This document shows, piece by piece, positions 34,146-46,628 of a stretch of DNA of 64,000 nt (positions within the stretch are counted from its first letter, which is position 1; each line of letters starts with the position of its first letter). This DNA is from Druceiella hillmani (Eukaryota; Arthropoda; Insecta; Lepidoptera; Hepialidae), in contig JAYKKI010000039.1 in the NCBI GenBank assembly GCA_039881145.1, positions 20,144,001-20,208,000 of the forward strand. Direction: 5' to 3'. The position numbers and the translations under genes were made by a program. The notes under the pieces were generated by a model that was not told the origin of the DNA, searched no databases, and was given only the letters and a program-made list of their open reading frames with translations.

Positions 34146-36320
34146 TATATTCTATATGTAGTTTCGCTAGTCGACAACTCTATTAACTATATATAAGTAT
34201 ATGACATCCGCATAAAGTCAACAAATGAATAAGTAAGTTTGTAATGATCAACATTACAAAATTACACTTGTATTATTTAATAGATTGAACATCATTTAAT
34301 CAACAAAGAAGGGTTAGTATAACAAATACAACGCAAATAATTTTAAGAGGATAGTGTACTTTGTTTTAATAACTAGGTGTGCTGGCAGCTTAAAACATTT
34401 CAATATCAGTGTTGAAGATAATTACATAAGAAAGAATATTTCCTATCGAATTTCAAACATTTATTATAATGGCGGAATAATAATATATAAACATTTATTA
34501 CAATGCATTTATAATGAAGTGTTACACAATTTTTAAAATATTAAATTAATTAAACTTTATAACTCCTTGCCGAAGATTCAAGTAAAACATTATAATGTTT
34601 TTGTACGACCCCACCCTTTCCAAAGTAATGTGGAAGTTAAAATGATATTTCTTTATCAAAAATGTGCACAACATTCTGTCACAATTGGCTCTTAGTTGCT
34701 ATTCGAAAGCTTTTTTTCTGATGTTAAAAATCTTAATTTAACATCTCACACAACATCCTCAGGGAAATTATGATACTCATATGACGTTCTTCCAAATACA
34801 CTTAAACATTTTCAAAAAATTTGCCGTCTCAATTCAAAGTAAATACATATTTTTCAAACTCTATTTCTCCCTATCCTAAGTTATTGAGGTACGGATAACT
34901 TCAATTCAACTGAGGAACTGATTGCTAAATGGGAACGACTTCAAAACCTGTTATGCATATTCAATTCATCCTCAATCTCAAAATATTTACACAAATTTCT
35001 GAGCATCAATCACAACTAAAATGGTGAGAAAACGACAACAGACCACAGCTGAAATCTACCTATCTTTAACACAATTCAAACAAATTCACCAATATACAAT
35101 GCTCTCACTGCCTTTGCTTGACTATCTGGATATTGCTGAGGATTGGTTAATGAGCAAATGATGAGAATAAATTGAAAATTGTGTACATTTGCTACTCTTC
35201 GACCTCAGGCAATTTGACTGTCGTTATTACAGTGCGCAGGCGATCTGAATAGATATTCACTGCCGGCTCATTCTGCTTATTCTCTGCCTTCTTTTTAAAT
35301 ATAAGTATTCTTGTTGTCCTGCTTACCTTAAGTCTAGACTCTCAGCCTTAGGTGTGTGTGGTTTTAAACTTCACAATAAAAGTCTCCTTAAATGACTTAT
35401 TCCCAAACATGAGACAGACCTCATTGTACGAGTATTCTTTCACTGTTCGCTGGCAAACTGTGCAATAAGTATGATACTGATGTCTGGAATACGTTCACAA
35501 TTGATACATTAAATAATCATCTGAAAAATAAATAATTTCATAACCCCCATTTCATTTCCCTCCTATTCCTGTCCCTCTTCTTTATTCTGGTCAACATATA
35601 ATAATTATTAGCTTGCTTATTTCTTTGTCACTGTTTTCACAATATTTTTATTTTCTTTTGCAGCTATGTCCACAATCAGCAGAAGTCTTCCACGATATAT
35701 AACATATTTTATTACCTATGGCTTTAGCTGCTATAGGAATAAGTCTGTCTTATATACTTGTACATTAAACTCAATAAATGAATATATATTAATTGTTTCA
35801 AAATTTGTATAATCTAAATGATCAAAAATTAATAGTTTAAGTAAGAATCATTTACATTGTTTCTTTATAAATAAATATCGGGTAGTTATGACAAAATGAA
35901 ACATTTAAATATAATTGTGACCTTGACTTCGCAAATTAGGCACTTTTACCTGATTTTGCTTGTATAAATCTTTTCGTAATATGTCCATGATAATATGAAA
36001 ATTTAAATAAAAACAGCTACTACAATTGAAATATTGCATATTGATATTGATAAGTTTATTTCCATCAAACCAGTTAACAACTATATTAACATTTTTGTCT
36101 AAGCAAACAGTAGGTACAGTCCTTTGAGTGTGTGTAGCATAATTTGAAAACATTTTCGATAAGGCATTGAAAAATATAAACAAATACTTTCATGATATAA
36201 ACCACGATGCTTAATTATTAATAAATTATACAGTCACTTCCACTACTAAGAATTGCTTGGTATCTATGAGATACGCTTTCTTCTAATTTTAAAGCACAAT
36301 CTAGGAATAAAGACCGTCAT
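33960..36320. other. Anonymous stretch with a TA microsatellite
   Basis: A (TA)n tract at 34079-34150. GC-richer text at 35220-35790, ending CAATAAATGAATATATATT, resembles the 3' end of a LINE but I could not read an RT through it. No supported gene. Confidence 0.4.
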
Positions 36321-36329
36321 ATAAATCAA

Positions 36330-37620
36330 ATCCGTTGAACATATTTTTGTTTCCACGTTGTACAAAAATTACCCCGATGAAGATGACATTGCACAAAAAT
36401 GATTTTGGGTCTCTGTTGTCTTGCAGTACTCAATTTTAGTTTTTCTATGTCAACCACCTTTGGGCTGATGGTAATTAAGGTTTTGTATTTTGACTCTTTT
36501 GCAGCTGTGAAATTTTCTGTAATGATGTGCGAAGTACCAAATCGCTGCTTCAAGAAACAGCGATAGATAGTCTTTATTGAGTTTTTAACAGTTCTCTGCA
36601 TAAGTCTGGATAGACTAGGTACAGCGTTGGGCAAGACAAAACGTTTGAAACTGTCAAGATTTTTTGAATAAAAATACATACATCTTAACTTTAACTAACT
36701 ATATTAAATAATAACTGACTATAATGAATTAAAGAAACAGAAATATTCTATCTTAGTCTTCCTGAACTCTTTAGTAACTGTATCGTAATCTAGCTTAGAT
36801 GCTGTATCTGCTTCAATTGAAAAAAATCGCCAAAGCTGCAAGTCTTTGCTGCCTAATTTTTTGATTAACATTTCGTTCAAAACATCACTCAGTGTGTCTG
36901 ATTCTTCTGTACGGTTTTTTAAGCTTTCAATGCTTTCAATAACATCATCAAATTACAATACTATGGCCTTCGCTGCCCCAACTCTGTTTTCCTACCTCGT
37001 ATCTGGTCTCGTGGCTTTAGAGGAAGCTCTAATTTACCTTTGATTAATGCCCAGCGTTTGTTGGAACTAGAAAATACCAAAAAAATTTTCTATATAGAAC
37101 AAAAAATATTTCTGCCGTCGCAGAAAAATTAGCTGCGTCTACCGACAACAGATTCCAAATATGATTCCTGGGATTAATATTTCATATTTGAGTTTTAACT
37201 CCACAATTTAAGCCTACCATATTTACACCATTGTTGTATCTTTGGGCACGACAGTTTTGAATATATAATCTATTTTTTCTAGCTCTTCCGGTATTTTATT
37301 AGTTAGATGTCTCGGCGACAGCAAGAAATTCAATAATTTTCTTCTATTCTTCTGGTTGATGTGTTACAAAATTTCAAGATAACTGATATTTGTTCAACTC
37401 GACCAGAATCCCGAATCGTGGCTAATTGTTTTTGACATCAATGTGATAAATTTATTTTGAATATCGCTGCTTAGATAACAGTGTGCAAGTTGTTTGTCAT
37501 TAAGGAGTTTCATGTGTTCTCGTAATGTAGGATCATAGTTAGATATAAATTTAAATAAATCTATAAAATTATGAGAATTCTCACTGTCATCGCCTACCTT
37601 GAGTGCTTCTCTGCGACCTT
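36330..37620 (-). pseudogene. hAT transposase remnant, ZMYM1-like (DUF4371 type)
   Basis: The minus strand from about 37610 reads VGDDSENSHNFIDLFKFISN, YDPTLREHM, CYLSSDIQNKFITLM (DUF4371), then INPRNHIWNLLSVDAANFSA and SHETRYEVGKQSWGSEGHSI (RNase-H-fold text with SLNLV.VDAA and SxTRW blocks). It ends in broken sequence at 36330. The same blocks in the same order occur in the hAT at 47.3-50.9 kb (NIGNFSKLVNLIAKYDPVLR...). Multiple stops and frameshifts. Its flank is duplicated in inverse orientation (see 37618-37880). Confidence 0.65.
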
Positions 37621-37880
37621 AGAGTTCAGTAAGACTAAGATAGAATATTTCTGTTCTTTAATTCAATATAGTGAGTTATTTCTTAATATGGTTTGTTAAA
37701 GTGAAGATGTATGCATTTTTATTAAAAAATCTTGACAGTTTCAAACATTTTGTCTTGTCCCACCACTGTACCTAGTCTACCCAGACTTATGCAGAGAACT
37801 GTTAAAAACTCAATAAAGGTCATCCATGGCTGTTTCTTGAAGCAGTGGCTTGGTACTTCGCACATCATTACAGACCAGAC
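36528..37880. repeat. Inverted duplication of about 260 bp around a hAT fragment
   Basis: Sequence on the minus strand at 36528-36790 (ATCTTGACAGTTTCAAACG, CCTAGTCTATCCAGACTTAT, CTTCGCACATCATTACAGA) recurs on the plus strand at 37618-37880 with roughly one difference in ten bases. The two arms enclose about 830 bp of hAT coding remnant. Confidence 0.7.
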
Positions 37881-38077
37881 TAAGAAAGTTTAAGAAATTA
37901 ATTATATGTATTAAATGTTTTTGGGATTCACGAATAGGCCTTTCATTTTCTTGGTCTATTGTTTTTCCATGCTTTATTCCTTCCTCTAATGTCATCCATT
38001 GGAACATAAATGCGACATGTTGTTTGGTATTCTCATATACATATTTCGTTTTATGTGATTTAAAAATTACTAAAATA

Positions 38078-39305
38078 CGAGGAGGCGTTTTTAAGTTCGC
38101 AGAATGGAAAGGTAGGCCATTAGTAGAGGAGATTAACGGAATGATAGCTAGTTAAATAACTCATTATTAGTATAAATACCAAGTTTTATCATAATCGGAT
38201 CATTAGTCTTTGAACTATCGTCGAACAAACAACTCAATCTGGAAGAAAGTTTGAACTATGGAAAAAATCGAGTACGGCACCGTTATAAAGTTCCTTACCA
38301 AGCAAGGAAAGTCAGTTTAAACCATACTGAAAGAGATGCCATCCATTTATGGGGACTCTTGCCCGGGTAAAACCATGATTTACAAGTGGCATAGTCCTTT
38401 TAAACAGGATAGAGACTCACTTGAAGACGATCCACGCCCCGGTCTGCCAATCGAAATGAGTACTCCAGAAATTATTGAAAAAGTTAAAAGATTATTATTG
38501 GAAGATGCCAGACTAAAGAAGAAACAGCTTGCAGAGATGGTTGGAGTATTGGATACAACAATTCTCCATGATCATCTCGGCATGACAAAGGTCAGCGCCA
38601 GATGGGTTCCGAGAATGCTCACACCGCCTCAAAAACAACGCCGCATGGAGTGTTATCGCGCATTTTTGGACCTTTGTAGTGAAGCCAAAGATGGACTATT
38701 GAGTGGAATTGTTACTGGAGACAAAACTTGTGTTCATTATTTTGAACCTGAGTCCAAACAAGACTCAATGCAGTGGCACAAAAAAGGCACACCACCACCC
38801 AAGAAGTTTAAGGTGTCAAAGTCGGCTGGAAAAATCATGGTGACAGTTTTTTGGGATTCAGAAGGGATCCCATTGACGGATTATAAAGATAAAGGTGTTT
38901 TCATAACCGGAGAATACTATGCGTCAATTCTAGAGAGGTTGAAAGAAGCAATCAAATAAAAAAGAAGGGGAAAATTGACCAAAGGTGTCCTGCTTTTGCA
39001 CTATAGCGTGCCTATTCACATGAGCCGCGTTGCACTGGCCGCCCTGCACAAGATCGGCTTCGAAATTTTTGGAAAACCCACCCTATAGTTCGGACCTGGG
39101 TCCCAGTGATTATTATTTGTTCCCAAACCTTAAAAAGAACTTTGTGGAAAGAAGTTTTCAAGTGATGAAGAAGTGAAGGACGCAGCTTTAGTTTATTTTT
39201 CGGTCAAAGACGAAACATTTTTTTATGAAGGTATACATAAGCTAATTGAAAGATCTGAAAAATGTAATAGGGTAGCAGGTGAATATATTGAAAAAGAAAA
39301 ATAAT
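38078..39305 (+). pseudogene. Mariner transposase copy, 3' terminal repeat missing
   Basis: Starts with the terminal repeat CGAGGAGGCGTTTTTAAGTT after TA at 38076-38077. The frame begins MEKIEYGTVIKFLTKQGKSV at 38259, is stopped once, and continues through TMIYKWHSPFKQDRDSLEDD, PRPGLP, KKKQLAEMVGV (helix-turn-helix), RWVPRMLTPPQKQRR, TGDKTCVHYFEPESKQ, KKFKVSKSAGKIMVTVFWD, GEYYASILERLKEAI. Past a stop at 38957 the text continues as LLLHYSVPIHMS (decayed HDNAPVH), then a frameshifted SDYYLF region and a C terminus ending EYIEKEK at 39303. Compared with the copy ending at 26317, everything after GAAAAATAAT is missing, so the right terminal repeat was deleted. Confidence 0.88.
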
Positions 39306-39307
39306 AC

Positions 39308-39416
39308 CTGTAATCGCTTTCCCAGCATTTGTCATGAAAGCACCTAGATGAGTGACTTGTTCTTCGACTATGTTGGCATTATTATACAACATATATGCTG
39401 TGTCATCCATAGTAAT
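39308..39416 (-). CDS. Putative orphan exon
   Basis: Acceptor GTTTCCAG and donor ACAG|GTATTA bound 109 bp, phase 0 in and phase 1 out, encoding ITMDDTAYMLYNNANIVEEQ then VTHLGAFMTNAGKAIT. The text looks like conserved soluble protein, not transposon. Its phase would accept the last recognised exon of the coiled-coil gene (55632-55814, phase 0 out), which lies upstream on the same strand, but 16 kb of transposons intervene and I do not recognise the family. The mariner remnant ends within two bases of the donor, so the intron begins GT plus mariner sequence. Confidence 0.4.
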
Positions 39417-39424
39417 CTGGAAAC

Positions 39425-40230
39425 TATAAGCTTAACATATTACGAAAGTATTGTACTAATTAGATCAATAGTTTTTGCATGATTCTATAAAAAATAAACA
39501 TACGAAAAAACAAACAACTTCCTCGTTACAATGTTAGTAGGATGATAGTGTGAATATAATAGTGTCAGGCTCCAAACAATTGCAGTTTTTTTGAAACATT
39601 TTATTGGATATAGCACTTAAAGCAAATGTCATGTTAACAAAATTACAATACTAAGATAATTATTTCAGCAATGTATTTATAATTTTTGGAAAATATATGT
39701 ACGCTAGAAAACATTCGGGAACAAGTTTGTGTAAAACAACATAAATTTATGAAAATTTAAATTTAATTTAGTGTTTTTATAAACTATTGTAAATAGTGAG
39801 CGATTTTAAAACCTTTTGTTATTATGTAATACTGGTAATTAATATAATGAACAATATTAGTTATCGAGAAGAAATATGAGAAAATAATATTTTAGTTATT
39901 TATTTTAGAAAGTAATTTTTTGAATTACTAATTTGAAAATAAATACATTTCTATGCTTTCAGATTATTATAATTTCATAATATGATTTAATCTTTTTATC
40001 AACAATTGGCTGGCTAACTAGATTTACTACTGCTTGGCGAAGATTACGCCCAAAATTAAATAATGTGGACGATATGAATATCCATTTTAAGATTTGTACC
40101 TAAAATAAAATTTACTTTTGGCGGCTCATCCGGATTATATACAGCCTTATATGGCTAAACAGATGTCTAACATGTTACTAATAGCAAGTTGCATTTTTTT
40201 TAAGGTGACGTAAAATAATTATTGAAAAAT
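39425..40230. other. Anonymous AT-rich stretch
   Basis: No supported feature. A short reading FTTAWRRLRPKLNNVDD at about 40020-40075 looks like the end of a pogo/jerky-type transposase but is too short to call. Confidence 0.4.
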
Positions 40231-40238
40231 TATTTACA

Positions 40239-40400
40239 ATTCACAATTAAATGAAACTACATGATGTAGTATTATTTCTACTTTCTTTAATTTCTTTACC
40301 ACAACCTAGGTTTCGTTGTATTACGAAATCTTATAATAGCCTACCTGAAGATGTTGTAATACAACGAAACCTAGGTCTAAAAACTTCATTACTAATTAAA
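40239..40400. repeat. Hammerhead-like repeat, copy 3 (inverted dimer, truncated)
   Basis: A minus-strand arm (reverse complement GAAACCTAGGTTGTGGTA...TTTCATTTAATTGTGAA, 40239-40325) is joined head to head to a plus-strand arm with CTGAAGA (40345-40351), stem II GTTGT/ACAAC, GAAA (40366-40369), CCTAGG and the GTC triplet. The plus arm stops right after the triplet (TAAAAAC instead of GTGGTAAAG), so its stem I cannot form; the minus arm lacks its CTGAAGA half. Confidence 0.65.
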
Positions 40401-40939
40401 GTTTCCTTCTTTTTAGAAAATTGTTATCTATCATCTCGTTTTGACGCACAAATAGACTTGTGAAGTATTACAAATATTATTTGTTTCGTATTTCATCATT
40501 ATCTTTTCAACTGATCTAATTTCCGACGGGGAAGGCCATCTTATTTTGTAAAGTGACCCCTTATCTTCTTTCAATATAAGAAACCACCATCTATGCATAA
40601 TGTGGCATATTAAGACAAACACCGAGATTATTAATGTATGTAGAGGGCGCATTTGTTTTCATTGATTGACATTCGGAACAAACTACATTTGCAAGTGGTA
40701 CAAACATTTTTTTCGATCGATTTACTAGTCATTAATAATCCTTTAAAACTGTGTACTTTGTGTTGCATTCGATGGAAAAAGTAACAAGTCTTCTTCGATA
40801 TTTTGAAGGAAAAATCAGTATTCTTACACTTATACAGTTTTCTTGGTGTTTTGTTGACATTAAGCTTTTATTTCTAAAATGGCCCTCTGTCGTTGTAACC
40901 AACCCGAAGAAAATTACCCCGGGATCATATCAATAACTT

Positions 40940-41585
40940 TGTTTGCTCGGTTGCAGATGCCTCGGATGAAACTTTAACTGAAGGTCTAAGAGGAAGAAGT
41001 GGGATCCCGATCAAATGGAAATAGCTATAGTAGCAGTATGTAGCAAGAATATGGTGAATAAGAAAGCCGTCAAAACTGTCCCAGCATCAACATTGAGGAG
41101 GCTGGTTAATGATTCTGAGGAATATTTGGATGTAATTATGGACAAGCCATTTAGACGAAAGTATGAACTGCCACTTGAACTAGACAAAAGCTGCTAGACT
41201 ATCTTTTGTTTATGGAAAGCCAGTATTATGGCTTGATATAAATGGACATTAGAAAGGCGGCTTATAAATTAATCACAAAAAATAATATAACAAATACATT
41301 CAAAAATAATGTTGCTGGTTGAGCATGGTTAGATCATTTTTAAATAGACATAAAGATAGCTTATCTCCAAGAAAATTAACGGGAACTTCATATGATTTAA
41401 TCGCACTGCGTGTTAATAACTTTTATGACAAATTAGAAAAAGAACATACAAAAAACAGTATCCTCTTTCAACCAAACAGCATTTTTAACATTGATGTAAC
41501 TTTGCTGACAATTGTACTGATCAAAATACTGACTGTAATTGATACAAAGGTCTTTAAATTTGAAGAATATCTGCAAGCTTTATAG
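40940..41585 (+). pseudogene. pogo/jerky-type (CENP-B-like) transposase remnant
   Basis: KWDPDQMEIAIVAVCSKNMV then VPASTLRRLVN is a pipsqueak-type helix-turn-helix (41000-41110). After a gap and shifted frames, ITKNNITNTFKNNVAG, WLDHFLNRHKDSLSPRKLTG and RVNNFYDKLEKEH give the CENP-B DNA-binding half (W...FL.RH..LS.RK....S), then IFNIDVT where NMDET (first Asp of DDE_1) is expected. Frames are broken and the catalytic domain is missing. Confidence 0.6.
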
Positions 41586-41599
41586 CTTTATTCTTTATT

Positions 41600-41860
41600 G
41601 TCCCACTGTCCAAAAACATGAAAATGGTACCATTCCTTAACAAAATTCCCAACTTCAATATCATTCTGCAACTTTTGTAAAGCCTTTTCCTGTTGCCCTT
41701 TTTCCATTTTTCCTATTCCACTTTCTGCTCTGCTTCATAAGCATTCTTCATCTGTTTGTCCTGCTCTAAGTTCTTTATTAAATTTTGTCTGCCAATTCCA
41801 TTCTCGATGAACATCATTTGTTATAAATCCACTGGAATCGCGCAAAAAGGTAGTAGAAAT
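41600..41860 (-). other. Unidentified coding-looking patch
   Basis: Minus strand reads FLRDSSGFITNDVHREWNWQ, TKFNKELRAGQTDEEC, one stop, then SRAESGIGKMEKGQQEKALQ and NDIEVGNFVKEWYHFHVF. Composition and continuity suggest real coding ancestry, with one in-frame TGA. I do not recognise the family. Two more charged patches on the same strand lie at 43770-43900 (KKKMLSEKDRVLIQRAKDFA) and 44340-44470 (KKKKKEELRNYEKELKECI). Confidence 0.35.
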
Positions 41861-42289
41861 GAATAGTATTGAACATATCGTATGCTTATAATAATCTATA
41901 ACATATTGCTGTAATGTTTATTATAGAATTGTAAGCCTCATTTTGGTTTGACTACAAGAATATACAATTTAACATTAGCTTAAGAAATATTTCCAATTAA
42001 AATTTGTCCCTCATTATATATAGCAACACTCTTCAATGAGTCCAAGTTAGTAGCTTGATCTAAGAAAACTGACAAAATGATATTCAATAAATTTACATCA
42101 CCTTTTTGTCAAGGATTCGTGAATGTTTTTTTATAACTGGAAGCTTTTATTACCTGGCACTCCGGAAGTATCCCAAAGGAAATCCTATTAATATTTACAC
42201 TGTACCTTCACGTTTCCTCTTCTGTACAATAATTTTCATACGCGTATTGAGCCAGTGTTAACTTGCTTTTAAAACTGCATATTCAAAGT

Positions 42290-42470
42290 GGCATATCCAA
42301 ATTTTTGCTGAATTTCTTAATTATATATATACTTCTATATTCAGAATTATGTGCCAGCATAGGTAGCAACAATAATTACATTAATTATTGTTGCTACCTG
42401 TGCTGGGATATAATTCTTAATATAGAAATGTGGTAATATATATTTATTTTGCAAATTTGGACAACTAAAT
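42290..42470. repeat. Long imperfect hairpin
   Basis: The core arm GTAGCAACAATAATTA is perfectly inverted about a three-base centre near 42389 (CAT). The pairing continues outward through CCAGCATAG/CTGTGCTGG, TCAGAATTAT/ATAATTCTTA and ACTTCTATAT/ATATAGAAAT with scattered mismatches for about 90 bp per arm. Non-coding, MITE-like. Confidence 0.65.
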
Positions 42471-42479
42471 TTGTATAAA

Positions 42480-45400
42480 ACATATTCAGTTTATAGGTAC
42501 TACATTCCTAAATATATAACTAACGACAACAAATACAGTTATACCTGTAAACTTATCAACGCTCACCACAAAGTTTGCAAGCATAAAACACACGTGGTTT
42601 CACTGTCGAAAACTTCAAGTGAGACTGATAGACGTACACCTGCACAAAATCATCAAAATAAAGACGAGACAGGTGCCTATACTGCCATTTATGATTTTCA
42701 GCTAGAATCACTGTGGCAGGCAGTTCAAACTTTTTTCTGATCTGGATCAAAGCTACCCTTTAGGGCTAAAGTCTTACTCACAACAAAATATATTTATTTT
42801 TTATGTTTCCGTAAAGAAAATTTTTTAATTGTTTTTATCCCTTGTATTTAACCCTTTGTGATCAGCACTGCCATAATATCCTTCTTCACAGTTGGCGTTG
42901 TTCTATGGCAGTATTATCTTCCTGTTTTTAAAGTTAGTCTCGCAACTTTGGCAGTATGATATTTTTTAGCATATAAGATGCCTGTTATTAATTGAAATAT
43001 AATTTATAAAACAATGAAAGAAATTAAATTGAGATCCCACTACAAACACAATTAAAATTTGTATATTATATACTTGACCTATTAGTAGGATATATTTGGT
43101 GAGGTACATCATGCAGCACACAATTTATCTACAGATCATTGTCTTTCAATGTTATCTGTAGAAAATATGTTAAATTATCAACTCCATGTACTTTATATAC
43201 AGTATGTTTTAACAGATAATCTACAATCAAAAGGCAGAGCTTCATACTTGTTGATTGTTATGTCTAATAACTTTGGATAATTACAAAAATTTAAATATTT
43301 TCATTTTTACGCATTGCAGGAGTATTCCACTGTTACGTGCCAGCTACAAAAGTTGCTACGAACTTTTACATTTTGAGATTAATATAGCAATGAAAGTATT
43401 ATAAATCTTTACGTAATATCAATGATGTGTTTACCTGACTGACCGATCTTACTCTTGTTTATGAAAGAAGTTCTACAACACAAACTTCAATTGCAAATTT
43501 TTTTGGTATTAGCAAATTTAGGTGAATAATAATTTTTTTTGTGATTGTGTGGAATAGTAAAATAGAAACATTAAAAAAACATCTTTTATTTATCCAAAAA
43601 TCGAATTTAAAAAATTTAATAGTAAACTGTTACAAATTATATTTTTTAGCCAGAACAAATATTTTTTATAAAACTCTAAATGCTAGGAATTTGCATGACA
43701 TCACTCCAGGAAGCTTTTTGTTTGATTTCATTTTGTGCTTCTCTTTCTGAAATGTACAAAATGTTTGTATTCACTAATTTTGTTGCCAATCTGCAAAATC
43801 TTTTGCTCTTTGTATCAGCACACGATCTTTCTCACTGAGCATCTTCTTTTTGACATTTTTTGTTGTGTTTACTCCTACTTCATTAATGGCACCCTTTCTA
43901 CATAAAATGGCCGAGTACTTCTAAATAACGGGCTGCTGATATTTTTTGTTAAGGAATAATTTAATCATAAATTTACTTTTAAATTAAGAAACAGAAGCAC
44001 CACCCCCAGTTAAATTTTTATGAAGGCATCATTATTTTCTTACAATATAAAATGGTACAAGTAATTAATGACAACGAATATTGTAACTTTATCTATGTGC
44101 AACTTTATTTTGTGCATAAGAACATTCTTCTCCGCCCACACGCTCAGGTTATAAAGCTTCACACAATTTTTTTCGGTTTTTATTTTTATCCTCGACCAAA
44201 CTAACCCCGAGACAGCGAACTACACCTAATCACACAGATAATGGAAGACTTTTAATATGTACATTTGATGCAACGATAAAGAGATTCTGTTCAATTTTGA
44301 CTTTTTTCCGTAAATCTCAAATCAATTAAGGTTTTTGTTGTTTTTACCATTGCTACCATTTTTTCTCTCTCAATGTTTTTAATTCCTTCTTATCTATACA
44401 TTCTTTCAATTCCTTCTCATAATTTCTAAGTTCTTCTTTCTTTTTCTTCTTATCTTCCACTTTTTGAAATATGTGAGTAATTTTATAGCAAATGTAATTA
44501 AAGGAATTCAATTACTATTAAATCCATATCTCTGCGGGAGTATTGTTTATGAATAAAAGAGACAAATCTGCATCTACGGTTGTTTAACATTAATTTAAAA
44601 AAATATAGTTAAACATTATCTATGGGACAATGATACTAGTCTAAGCTTCGAGTTCCTAAAACTGTCAGAAAACTATATACGATTGTCAAAAAATTTGTAA
44701 ATTAAATATGGCCTCTCTCTTTATTGTAAACTAGTTGCATACATAAATATATATAATTTTACAATATTAATGGTTCTATTTCACTAAAATAATCTTATTC
44801 AATATATTTTGCAAACTGTGCGAACATTGATTGTCCAGGTGTTATTGCTTCATTTGTATTTTTAATAACAATATTTTGAAGTGTAGGTCTTATGCTCTCA
44901 ACTTAGACCTATGCCTTTTTTTACTTTCCGTGGAATCCTCCTGGTAAATAGTATTCAATAAAATAATTACTGTAAATCCCTTATGGAAATTGATGTTAAA
45001 AAATCCCTTATGGAAATTGATGTTTAAAATTATATGTTTGCTTTGATTAGTTAACATATCTACTGGAAAAATATGCAAATCGCAAAGGGTTATAAGTACT
45101 AAATTTATCTAATCACACTTCTCCCCACCACAATTAAATGCCGAACTTGGCTTCGCCACCAATGTTGTTCAGATAAAATTTAGAATTGTATCACTGTACT
45201 TGCTTTCCTTAAATCTGTGTCCAATAAAAGCCTTTTCGTGAAATAAATCTAACTGTTTAAATAATTTGCAAATGTCATAACTTTCAATTTATTCAGAAAG
45301 AAATTTTATTAACATAATTTTTTTAGAAAATTTGTACAAATTTTTATTTTGCTTCTCTTTCAGTTTACATAGACAAAATAGTTTTGGCAACACCTAGAAG

Positions 45401-46545
45401 TTTATTGAAGAAAACAAAAATAACATAATTTTTTGGAAAAAAAAAATATTTCCACCCAGAATCTTTGACAGCTTATTCCATTCTGAGAATATCAATAAAT
45501 GTATCAGAGTCGAATTAAGACACACACAGATTTATTTGAAAGGCAGCTCTCAAAAATGTTAAAAATCGTCTAAATAAAATTGTAAAAGTGCACATAATAA
45601 ATAAAACAATAAGCATGAGTTCACAAAAATTAAAAATATATTAAGACCAAAAATTAATATTGTACTTACAAAAAAAATTCAATTATTGAAAGTATATAAA
45701 ATAATGGTTACTTCACATATCACATCACATAGCTGCTGAACCTTTATAGGAAACCAATCAATAAATAAAAATTCTAGTTGCTGTAAAAATAAATAATATT
45801 TTTGTTAATAACTTGTTAAACATAAATAACAAAATAAAAAGGATTTAGAAAAAGTTTCATATTAAGAAAACCTGCAAATGGAATACATGCCAATGCCGGC
45901 TGGGTTCTAATGAGTGTAGTTAGTTTGTCCAATATCCATTGTAAACCTGGAGGTGTAAAAGGTTCTAAGAATACAAGGAGTTCACTCCAAGAACCTTAAG
46001 AAAATCTTTTGCGACAAGCATATTATAAGTGCAAGAACTCTGCATACACTTTTTTTATGTTCAAGAGGTTTGTTTGAACTTCGAAGGCAAATAAACACTC
46101 GCCAATAAAGTAAAAGGTCATTTTGCCTTATTAAGTTGAAAATAACCCAACATTACATATTGCCATTTTAAAATGAAAGCCTTGTTCCTTGTTTACTTTG
46201 AATCCTAATTGAATCGACGTCAACCCAGTTTATCATATTTATCTTTGCGCTGTAAATATTATTTTATTATGTTATAGTTGAATAAGAATACATTGAAATA
46301 ATTTACCACCAACAGGTAATCAGTTTAAAAAAACTCCACTCTTCTTAAAATATCTTCAATTAGTTATGTAGAAAGTCCAAAACTATAAGATGACATTCAC
46401 TGAAGTAAATTGAACGGAGAATATTTGCTTTGTTATTAATTATTTTATGGATTTTATTTCTTTAAAATTTGTTAGAGAGATCCACACAAATACTTCATTT
46501 CTTAAAATCAGTTCAGACTTTAAGGTACATTACATTTCCATGAAC
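42480..46545. other. Mostly anonymous stretch
   Basis: Apart from the charged coding-looking patches at 43.8 and 44.4 kb, and a 27-bp tandem duplication at 44974-45028 (AATCCCTTATGGAAATTGAT twice), nothing is recognised. A (TA)n tract follows at 46555-46624. Confidence 0.4.
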
Positions 46546-46553
46546 AAACACAT

Positions 46554-46628
<75 letters not shown>

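Noticed and set aside
35220..35790. LINE 3' end
   Set aside because: The tail CAATAAATGAATATATATT is suggestive but no RT or RNase H blocks could be read, so it was left as unassigned.
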